Of a stretch of 8,058 nt of DNA, positions 1 to 6,600 are shown one piece after another. Position 1 is the first letter of the stretch, and every line of letters starts with the position of its first letter. Both the position numbers and the translations under genes were made by a program. Location: contig JAJCXU010000586.1 of NCBI GenBank assembly GCA_029263275.1, forward strand, positions 1-8,058, read 5' to 3'. A model generated the notes under the pieces. It was not told the DNA's origin. It saw only the letters and a list, made by a program, of their open reading frames with translations, and did not search any database. This DNA comes from Ilumatobacter sp. (lineage in GTDB: Bacteria; Actinomycetota; Acidimicrobiia; Acidimicrobiales; Ilumatobacteraceae).

Positions 1-784
1 CGCTCAGCCGGAGCCGGAGGCCCATCGGCGGCAATGTCGGATCCGTACGGCTCGATGCCCAGTGCGTCGCCGGCAGCACGTAGCCGGCCCGGGTGCGGCT
101 GAACGTGACGCGAATCGCGTGACGGATCTCGCCAGCCGCGACCTCGTCGTAGCGCACCAGGCCGGGAAAGATCGGTAGGCCCGCTGCGTCGGCGCTCGTC
201 CAGCCCAGCGGACGGAGGTCATTTGAATTCAGGTCGAATCGGGCTCCCGACGCTGCTGTCCATCCGGACGGCGACGGCCTGGCGACATACAGCTCGAACA
301 GCTCGCACGTTCCCTGGTCGATCGCGATCGCGTGGCGGTCGCCGCTGGCGGTTGCACCGCCTTCGATCGGTGCATCGAGAGGTATCGGGAAGGGTCCCGG
401 ATCGCTCTCGTCGCCATAGGCGTCGTAGACAACCGGGACGCGTGGCGAACCGGGCGGCACGACCACGTAGGGAATTCCGTACGCCGGGTTCTCGCCGAAG
501 TCGGGGTGCAAGTAGTCCCCACCGTTGGACTGGATGGTGCTCACGATCTCGGCACTCTGGGGATGCAGCGGCAGCGCCGCAACTGGCATGTTCCACGCAT
601 TGTCCGCTGGGAAGACCGGACATCCTCCAACCGACGGGCCCGCACTTTGATTGAGCCGCACCGCTGGGCGAAACGCTGAGGCTGGCGCCTGAATCGACGT
701 GGAGGCTGCGAACACCGACGCCGTCATCGCACACGCAGCAAGCGCCGCGACGAACCCCACCGACACCCGGAACTGTCCACTCAT
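1..784 (-). CDS. Secreted protein of unknown function, N-terminal part (3' end beyond the left edge)
   Basis: An uninterrupted minus-strand frame starts at ATG 784 and stays open to base 1, giving 261 residues without a stop. Residues 1-26 look like a Sec signal peptide: one Arg near the start, a hydrophobic Val/Ala run, and a likely cut after the SVFA of residues 23-26. The mature part has two cysteines, C55 in GGCPVFPADNAWN and C160, which could pair. Conserved-looking blocks are HPDFGENPAYGIPY (93-106), AYGDESDPGPFPIP (122-135) and GLPIFPGLVRYDEVAAGEIRHA in the C-terminal third. These blocks resemble a recurring family of secreted bacterial proteins that I recall only as uncharacterised, so no function is assigned. 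The ribosome binding site is weak (GGA about 9 bases upstream); a GTG nine codons upstream is a less likely start. It lies 123 bases downstream of the thioredoxin-like gene on the same strand and may have its own promoter. The frame is certain, the role unknown. Confidence 0.85.
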   Translation of the reverse strand, partial: MSGQFRVSVGFVAALAACAMTASVFAASTSIQAPASAFRPAVRLNQSAGPSVGGCPVFPADNAWNMPVAALPLHPQSAEIVSTIQSNGGDYLHPDFGENPAYGIPYVVVPPGSPRVPVVYDAYGDESDPGPFPIPLDAPIEGGATASGDRHAIAIDQGTCELFELYVARPSPSGWTAASGARFDLNSNDLRPLGWTSADAAGLPIFPGLVRYDEVAAGEIRHAIRVTFSRTRAGYVLPATHWASSRTDPTLPPMGLRLRLS

Positions 785-907
785 GTCGTGTCCGTCACTC
801 GACCACCGCACGCGCGGTCACGAAACGACAATTCCCCGCACTCCCCATACAGACTCTTCGACGGATCGAGTACTCATCTTGAAGCCTTGTCGGGGTCGTG
901 TCCGTGG
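785..907. other. Intergenic gap between the secreted-protein gene and the redox operon
   Basis: This 123-base spacer separates two minus-strand genes. The 11-mer GTCGTGTCCGT occurs at both ends, at 785-795 beside the secreted gene's start and at 895-905 just below the thioredoxin-like gene's stop region. A short hairpin (ACCGC, four-base loop, GCGGT) lies at 805-818. No U-tract terminator and no convincing -35/-10 pair were found, so whether the secreted gene is transcribed separately cannot be decided by eye. Confidence 0.4.
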
Positions 908-1144
908 TCAGGCGTTGGTGAGGAGTGCGGCCAGAGCCTGTGCGGTGGGAACGCGTCCCGCAATGACGACTTCGTCGTTGACGACGAGTGCGGGGGTGGC
1001 CATCACGCCCCACGCAGCGATCTCACCGGGGTCGGTGACCTTGTTGATGTCGGCGTCGAGTTCGAGTTCGGCGACTGCGCCGCGGGTGAGGGTTTCGAGC
1101 TGTTGGCACTTCTTGCATCCGGTGCCGAGAATCTTGATGTCCAT
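908..1144 (-). CDS. Small thioredoxin-fold CxxC redox protein (redox-active disulfide protein 2 / thioredoxin_3 type)
   Basis: This 78-residue protein has the whole of a minimal thioredoxin fold. A first strand (MDIKILG) leads to the active site GTGCKKCQQL with C10 and C13. A helix and a second strand follow, then the cis-proline loop ATPALVV (T50-P51) and a final beta hairpin plus helix. The family (PF13192/TIGR00412-like) is typically about 75-85 residues, so this copy is full length. It has no signal peptide and should act in the cytoplasm as a thiol-disulfide reductant or metal/metalloid thiol carrier. It is the last gene of the operon, 42 bases after the permease stop, with its own strong Shine-Dalgarno GGAAGGA (plus-strand 1153-1159) eight bases before ATG. 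Such proteins are commonly encoded beside PF03773 permeases, which suggests that it reduces the permease or its substrate; that partnership is inference. Confidence 0.93.
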   Translation of the reverse strand: MDIKILGTGCKKCQQLETLTRGAVAELELDADINKVTDPGEIAAWGVMATPALVVNDEVVIAGRVPTAQALAALLTNA

Positions 1145-1152
1145 GAGGATGG

Positions 1153-1159
1153 TCCTTCC
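1153..1159 (-). promoter_or_regulatory. Ribosome binding site of the thioredoxin-like gene
   Basis: GGAAGGA on the minus strand lies eight bases before the ATG at 1144. It is the strongest Shine-Dalgarno in the minus-strand operon and supports independent, efficient translation of the last gene. Confidence 0.75.
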
Positions 1160-1186
1160 AGGGTTGAGGGTCAGAGATCGGGGTGT

Positions 1187-2239
1187 TCAGACGACGAGAT
1201 TGAAGAGGTAGCCGGTGGCGAGGATGCCGGTGGCGACAACGGCGACGTAGGTGGCGATGAGTGGCTTCTTGAGGACGCGTCGCAGCAAGATCATTTCGGG
1301 CATCGACAGTGCGACGACGCTCATCATGAAGGCGAGCACGGTGCCCATCGGGAGGCCTTTGTCGTGGAGGGTCTCCACGAGTGGGAGCACGCCAGCCGCG
1401 TTTGAGTACAGCGGGACGCCGAGTCCGACGGCGACGACGACTCCCCACAGGCCCGATGAGGCGTTGTCGGCAATCCATTGTTCCGGGACCCACCCGTGGA
1501 TGGCGGCGCCGAGTGCGATGCCGACGAGCAGGTAGGGCCAGATCTTGCGGAGGATGGTGCCGACCTCTTCGCGGCCCATTGCGATGCGGTCGTCCCAGCT
1601 CAACCCTTCCGCGGAGTCGATGACCTTGCCGTGCAGGCGGGTCTCGAACACGAACGGCTCGACCCATCGTTCGAGGTGCATCTTGCCGAGCACGTAGCCA
1701 GAGACGATGGCGATGGTCATGCCGCCGGCGATGTAGAGCAGTGTGATCTTCCAACCGAAGAGTCCGAGGAGTAAGACGATGGCAACTTCGTTGACGAGTG
1801 GGCTGGCGATCAGGAAGCTCAGAGTGACACCGAGCGGGACGCCAGCGGCAACGAAGCCAATGAACGCGGGAACCGCCGAGCAGGAACAGAACGGGGTCGC
1901 CACCCCCAACCCGGCGGCGGCGACGTTGCCAACGCCTTCGCGTCGCCCGCCCAGCAGCGCGCGGGTGCGTTCGACGGACATGAAGCTGCGGAGCACGGTG
2001 ACGACAAAGATCACCCCGGTGAGGAGCAACGCGATCTTGGTGGTGTCGTACAAGAAGAAGTGCACCGCGCCGCCGACGCGAGTGGTTTCGTCGAGGCCCC
2101 CGACGTCGTAGACGATCCAGTCCCAGAACGGCAGGTTCGCCTGATAGAGGAACAACCAAGCGACGGCGCCCGCTGCGAAGAACAATCGACGGCGCGGCGC
2201 GGACTGCACCACGCCGTCGTCGAGCACCGGCGTGGTCAT
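1187..2239 (-). CDS. PF03773/DUF318-family permease (ArsP-like)
   Basis: A 350-residue polytopic inner-membrane protein. The family signature TPFCSCSAVPAFIGF occupies residues 115-129, with C118 and C120. It is followed by GVPLGVTLSFLIASPLVNEV (133-152) and, in the second half, GVPLYSNAAGVLPL (274-287) and SMPEMILLRRVLKKP (312-326). The two Pro/Ser/Asn-rich motifs in the two halves suggest an internal pseudo-repeat. Hydrophobic stretches near 17-35, 60-84, 105-185, 233-250, 262-290, 298-315 and 327-350 fit about eight transmembrane helices. Studied ArsP members export trivalent organoarsenicals, but the family is wider and the substrate here is unknown. I chose ATG 2239 over the upstream ATG 2314 because it overlaps the repressor's stop as ATGA, has AGGTGG seven bases upstream, and gives a normal N-terminus; the 25 extra residues would lie inside the repressor gene. 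It is translationally coupled to the repressor and followed by the redox protein. Confidence 0.93.
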   Translation of the reverse strand: MTTPVLDDGVVQSAPRRRLFFAAGAVAWLFLYQANLPFWDWIVYDVGGLDETTRVGGAVHFFLYDTTKIALLLTGVIFVVTVLRSFMSVERTRALLGGRREGVGNVAAAGLGVATPFCSCSAVPAFIGFVAAGVPLGVTLSFLIASPLVNEVAIVLLLGLFGWKITLLYIAGGMTIAIVSGYVLGKMHLERWVEPFVFETRLHGKVIDSAEGLSWDDRIAMGREEVGTILRKIWPYLLVGIALGAAIHGWVPEQWIADNASSGLWGVVVAVGLGVPLYSNAAGVLPLVETLHDKGLPMGTVLAFMMSVVALSMPEMILLRRVLKKPLIATYVAVVATGILATGYLFNLVV

Positions 2240-2511
2240 GACACGGCCACCTGCGGCTGAGTGTGCATGAAGAGGTCGTGCAGTGCGGTCGTGTCGAGTG
2301 TGTAGTCGACCCAACGCCCGCGTTTTGTGCCAACGATCAAGCCGGCCTCGCGCAGCACCTTCAGATGATGGGAGAGCAACGGTGGCGACACGTCGGCGAT
2401 GTCAGACAGTTCGCAGGCGCACCGAGTACCGACACGGAGTTCACGCACGATCGCCCAGCGCACTGGGTCGCCCAAGGCTTTGAACTGTTCAACAACGATT
2501 GAATCGTCCAT
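2236..2511 (-). CDS. ArsR/SmtB-family transcriptional repressor with an alpha3 CxC motif
   Basis: A 91-residue winged-helix protein. Residues 8-25 (EQFKALGDPVRWAIVREL) are the typical family opening. Helix 3 carries RCACELSD, with C31 and C33 aligning to the first two cysteines of the ELCVCDL metalloid site of classical ArsR; the third cysteine is S36 here. The recognition helix is PPLLSHHLKVLREAGL (43-58) and the beta wing is KRGRWVDYTL (63-72). The family binds DNA as a dimer and leaves it when metal(loid), or in some members an oxidant, binds the thiols. This gene heads the operon and probably represses it. The frame continues upstream to 2763, but those residues are Arg-rich and unlike the family, so ATG 2511 was chosen; its ribosome binding site is weak (GCAGGT close to ATG). 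Family call sure; inducer unknown. Confidence 0.93.
   Translation of the reverse strand: MDDSIVVEQFKALGDPVRWAIVRELRVGTRCACELSDIADVSPPLLSHHLKVLREAGLIVGTKRGRWVDYTLDTTALHDLFMHTQPQVAVS
2247..2252 (-). promoter_or_regulatory. Ribosome binding site of the permease, inside the repressor gene
   Basis: AGGTGG on the minus strand ends seven bases before ATG 2239. It lies within the last codons of the ArsR-family gene. With the ATGA overlap it favours 2239 as the permease start and points to translational coupling. Confidence 0.65.
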
Positions 2512-2609
2512 ACCTGCATCGTCGCCCGCGCACCGTCGTCGGCGCAGGGCACGAAGTCCCGATCTCGTTCGCCTGGTGCCCCGGCGCTGCTGCAGGGCTT
2601 CCGCCACAT

Positions 2610-2624
2610 CCCAATGACCTTGGG
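2610..2624. repeat. Inverted repeat CCCAA-N5-TTGGG, possible operator
   Basis: Perfect 5-base arms (CCCAA and TTGGG) flank a 5-base spacer about 100 bases upstream of the ArsR-family start and about 75 bases upstream of the zinc-ribbon gene. The location suits a shared operator, but the arms are short and could arise by chance. No AT-rich 12-2-12 element of the SmtB type was seen. Confidence 0.3.
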
Positions 2625-2684
2625 CTCTGGCGCTTGCCCGGGCGCAGATGGACACTGGCCATAGCGAGTTTCTGAACGTCGAGC

Positions 2685-2689
2685 AGGAG
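2685..2689 (+). promoter_or_regulatory. Ribosome binding site deciding the start of the first zinc-ribbon gene
   Basis: AGGAG lies only two bases before the ATG at 2692 but eight bases before the ATG at 2698. The second spacing is the functional one, so 2698 is preferred. Confidence 0.75.
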
Positions 2690-2697
2690 ACATGCGT

Positions 2698-3597
2698 ATG
2701 CGGTGCGATTCGTGCGAGGGCGAGATTCCCGAGACGGCGAAGGTCTGCGGATATTGCGGTCAACGTCGACTCGTCGCGTGCGCGGGCTGCGGACAGCCCG
2801 TCGGAGTGACGGCACAGGCATGCGGCAATTGCAGACGACCGCTCGACCCTCTCGCCGAGGCGTCGGGCGGCGATTCAGCAGTGCCCGTGGACGAAGTCGA
2901 GCCCGAATCCACGCCCGAGGCGACTCCCGCACGCGAGCCAGAGATCGCGCCGGTCGTCGCCGAGGCCGGAGGCCGTCGGCGCGGCGTGCTCATCAGCCTC
3001 GCCCTGGTCGTTCTTGTCGCGGCTGGAGCAATTGCTGGTTGGTTCCTGCTCACAGATGATGACGGCGGCTCATCGACACCAGCCCCTGAGTCAGAGGTGG
3101 TGCCAGCCGCTCACGACTGGGCGGGCGCGTGGGAGAGCACTGATCTCGACGGTTCGAGTCAATGGCTGTCGCTCGCCCCGTCAGATGACTTCCCTCAGTA
3201 CGACGCGGTCGGCGTGTACTACGACGACCGCTCGAGCAGCGGACCCTGCCCAGGCGACGCGGTCGTTGCGAACCTGATCGCCACAGAGACGACGAACACC
3301 GAAATCGTCGTCGAGGGCACCCTCTGGTGCCCGTCCTTCGCCGAGACACCATCGACGCCGATGGTGCTCGCGGGCGACCACTGCCCTGACCGAGAAGCCG
3401 GGTGTGTCCTTCGTCAGACAGGCACCACTCGGCAGTGGGAGATCACCAGTACCGAGTTCGAGTGGGCGCTCACCTGGGAAGAGACCAGTGCCGGGGGCGA
3501 GCTCAGCGGACCGACCGGGAACGTCGACGAAGACAGTTGGGTGAGAAGCGACAATCCGAACCTGATCGAGATCCGGTTCGAGGGCACGAAGGAGTAG
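2698..3597 (+). CDS. Double zinc-ribbon, single-pass membrane protein with a small ectodomain
   Basis: The product is 299 residues from ATG 2698. ATG 2692 would add two, but AGGAG is then too close. Counting from 2698, two zinc ribbons (double-zinc-ribbon type) fill residues 3-45: CDSC/CGYC with C3, C6, C17, C20, and CAGC/CGNC with C28, C31, C42, C45. A Glu/Pro-rich linker follows to about 90, then GGRRRG and a 23-residue hydrophobic helix (about 96-118) ending in DDDGG. The Arg border before and acid after the helix put the ribbons in the cytoplasm and the C-terminus outside. The ectodomain (about 125-299) opens with HDWAGAWESTDLDGS and has four cysteines (C184, C211, C229, C236) that could form disulfides; it reads as a beta-rich fold, perhaps lipocalin-like, which is a weak guess. 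It is followed after four bases by a larger protein of the same architecture. No function is known to me. Confidence 0.88.
   Translation: MRCDSCEGEIPETAKVCGYCGQRRLVACAGCGQPVGVTAQACGNCRRPLDPLAEASGGDSAVPVDEVEPESTPEATPAREPEIAPVVAEAGGRRRGVLISLALVVLVAAGAIAGWFLLTDDDGGSSTPAPESEVVPAAHDWAGAWESTDLDGSSQWLSLAPSDDFPQYDAVGVYYDDRSSSGPCPGDAVVANLIATETTNTEIVVEGTLWCPSFAETPSTPMVLAGDHCPDREAGCVLRQTGTTRQWEITSTEFEWALTWEETSAGGELSGPTGNVDEDSWVRSDNPNLIEIRFEGTKE
3589..3594 (+). promoter_or_regulatory. Ribosome binding site of the PASTA protein, inside the preceding gene
   Basis: AAGGAG forms the last two codons of the preceding gene, and its TAG stop follows directly. The spacing to ATG 3602 is seven bases. This near-ideal Shine-Dalgarno implies co-transcription and coupled translation of the two zinc-ribbon proteins. 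Confidence 0.8.
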
Positions 3598-3601
3598 CAC
3601 C

Positions 3602-6600
3602 ATGACCTCCACCTGCGTTTCCTGCGGATTCCAGAATCGAGAATCGGTGAGGTTCTGCGAGGAGTGCGGCGACGAACTCGCGCTCGTCGTCCATTCCGAA
3701 CCCGACCGTGCCGAACCACCGGAGTCCGCACAGCCTCCCGAGTCGGGTGCCGGCGAGGACCGCCGCGGGCGACGTGCCCGAAAGCCACTCTTCGTCGGAG
3801 TCGGCGCGGCTGCTGCTGTCGCGCTGGTGGCGGGCGGCGGATACCTCCTCCTCTCGGGTGACTGGGGCGGCGACGGGGGCCGCGGTGATTCGACGCAGGC
3901 CGTGGAGGAGATCCTCACCGAGAACGTCGACCTCACCGACTTCGACCTTCGTCCGAACACCGGACTCGAGGTGGTCACTCCAGAAGGCGACGCGATGGAG
4001 TTCAGCGACGAGCACGTCACCCTGCGCACGACAGACGGCGATGTGACCACCTCGACCGCCTTGGGCACGATCGCCGGAGCCTTCGTCCCCTCGGGAGACG
4101 ACTTCGAATTCGCGCTCCGCACGGACGTGCCTCCCGCAACGCTGGAATGGGCCGAGTGGGTACTCGCTGGGACGCCGAACCTCGTCGATGAAGGCGACGT
4201 TTGGACTGTCAGCGACATCGATCGGTTCGCTGCAGATCTTCCGTCGCTCGAACCACTCGGCGGTCAATGGATCATGAATCAGGACACCGAACTGCCGGAA
4301 CTGATCGACCTGGCCGAACTCCGCTTCCTCTACGTCGTACGAAGTGACGGCTACCTCTGGGCGGTGGACGATGTCGAGCAGAAGATCTGGCTGTTCGTCG
4401 AGGGCGACGACGGAGCGCGAGAGACGGCGGGTGCGCTCGTCGAGGTGGCACGGCGCGCCGAGTTCGTGGCAGAGGAAGGCTTGAGCGCAACAGGCCAGGT
4501 CAACGCCGATGCAGCGCTGGCCGGGCTGGATGCAATGTTGGACGCGCCTGTTCCGCAGGGGCCAGAGGGTCTGCGGAGGGCAATCGGCTTCAGCTGCGGG
4601 CTGTGCAGCTCGTTCAAGGAGAACGTCATCGATCCGGGCACGAAGTGGGTCGAGCAGCGTTACAAGACCGTGGAGAGCGGCGTTGTGATGATCGGCAACG
4701 GCGTCTACGACTACGCGGCAGGGTCACTCACGCTCGATCCCGACCGGATGCAGGACGGTCTCTGGCAGGTCATCGAGGGGGCCGTCGTGGCCACCCGCGT
4801 GGGTGACGTCGTCGAACTGATCACGCAGGCGACTGTCAAGGATTGCCACCGGGCCGGGCCGGGCAGCTTTCCGGACGGGTCGGGGCGCCCGCTCAGTCTC
4901 GACGAGTACTACGGCACGATGCTCCCCGAGTTGCGGACCCACGGATCGGTGGCGTCGGACGAGTGGGGTCAGCGGGCCTTGTTGGCCCAAGCTTGGATGC
5001 CAAACCTCCAACTCTCCGACAACGAGAAATGCGGTGAGATCGAACGAATCACCGCGAAGGTCTACCCCTACGACGCCGACGGCAACTCGACCGAACGTCT
5101 CGTCAACGCCGCCACGGTCCAGATCACGTACACCGTCTTCTTTGCCGAGGACGGCGGGATCGCCAAGGTGATGGGCGTACATCCCGGCGACAATGAGGGC
5201 TTCTCCGTCGGCCTGGCCCGGTCGGACGAGACGAGCGACCGCTGTGGTCTCACCGACCCTCACTTCGAACTCGTCGGCGGCAAAGCTGCCGCACACACGC
5301 GCTGGCCAGCGGACGGCAAGGTAGGCGGCGGACTGCTCCGAGCGACATCAGACTCGGTCGGGGGGAGCTGGAACAAGGGTGATCCGTGCCCCTCGATTCC
5401 CGTGTCGTGGGGCGAAGGACTGCGGGCGTGGGACGCGATGGCCCCGACGGCATCGGACGATCCGTACTTCATCTGGAGCTCGGAGAACAAGCACGGCACG
5501 TACTTCGACGAGACCGTCTGCGATGTCGGCCTCTGGAAGGCCGAGAAGTGCAAGGGCGGTCGTGATCTCGTTGATCTCCACCACTGGGTCGAGATCGTCA
5601 TTCCGGATCTCACCGCCGTGTTCGATGCCGACGTGGGCGTCCCGCTCGCCGAGCTGTTGGACCCGAACGCGGATCCTGCTGACGCAACCTGCAACGACGA
5701 CGGACAGCTGATGGCCGGCGGCAGTCTCTCGACGCAAAGTTGGCCATCCGGCGAGGACCTCATCGTGCACGGCAGCAGTGAGGGCAATGCGACGGCCAAG
5801 AGCTACTTCTGCTTGGCGCGTAGCGACGATCCACAGTACGAAGTCGCTGGAATCAAGACAGCCGACCATGCCGACTTCACCCCGGCGTTGGAGATCAAGG
5901 AGACGGAGAACATCCCGCGGCCGGGCGAGCTGCCCGAGGTCGAGGTGCCCGACCTCGTCGGTCTCACCCTGTCAGAGGCCAAACGCGCCGCGGACGACGT
6001 CGGCCTGCTCGCGCGCGAAATCGTTGGCAGCCGCGTCGAGCTCGATCCTGGCGACGATCGGATCGGCAAGGTGATCTCTCAGGATCCGATACCGGGCACG
6101 ATCGTTGAGGCCGAGAGCATCGTCACGATCACCATCGGAACGCCACGAGCCGAGCCTGACCAAGTCGCGGTGCCCGATGTCATCGGTGACGACGAGAACG
6201 ACGCCACCAGGACGTTGCGAGACCTCGACCTTGAGATACGCGTCGCCGGGTCGGTTGATGTGACCTCGGCCAGTGGACTTGACGGTGTGGTCGCCGATCA
6301 GGATCCGCCGGGCGGAACAATGGTCGATGGCGGATCAACGATCACGGTCTGGATCGGTGCAGCACCCGAGATGTCGACCGTTCCCGACCTGTACGGCGAT
6401 ACCGAGAGTGCTGCGCGGAGCCGGTTGAGCAATCTCGGCCTCAGCACAGTTGTCGCCGGCTACGTCACCGTCGATTCAGAGACCGGTCTCATCGGAGCGG
6501 TGGTCGACCAGGATCCCTCTCGCGGAACCAGCGTCCCGGCCGGTTCGACGGTGAGAATCTGGCTTGGTGAGGGCCAAGACCTCGTGACCGTTCCCTGTAT

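Larger units (their letters stand above)
2512..2697. promoter_or_regulatory. Divergent intergenic region between the ArsR operon and the zinc-ribbon operon
   Basis: These 186 bases separate two divergent operons, so by position they should hold both promoters and the repressor's operator. The sequence is GC-rich and I could not find a convincing -35/-10 pair on either strand. The best symmetric element is an inverted repeat at 2610-2624. The AGGAG of the rightward operon sits at 2685-2689. No small gene was found here. Confidence 0.5.

Noticed and set aside
805..818. Hairpin ACCGC-ACGC-GCGGT as a terminator for the redox operon
   Set aside because: The stem is only five bases and no U-run follows on either strand.
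788..1405. Plus-strand 205-codon open frame
   Set aside because: Antisense to the thioredoxin-like and permease genes; its Asp/Glu/Gly-rich composition mirrors the codon bias of the real strand.
1023..2333. Minus-strand 436-codon open frame overlapping the permease
   Set aside because: It is a frame shadow of the permease and the redox gene: Arg/His/Pro-rich with no domain logic, while the permease frame has full family motifs.
2512..2763. Extended N-terminus for the ArsR-family repressor
   Set aside because: The extra 84 residues are Arg/Ala-rich, do not resemble the family, and would overlap the divergent zinc-ribbon gene.
3181..4218. Minus-strand 345-codon open frame opposite the two zinc-ribbon genes
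   Set aside because: Ser/Pro/Arg-rich antisense frame, a common artefact of GC-rich coding sequence. The plus strand has zinc ribbons, a transmembrane helix and ribosome binding sites.
3503..4267. Minus-strand 254-codon open frame
   Set aside because: Antisense to the start of the PASTA protein gene, with no recognisable motif and no good ribosome binding site.
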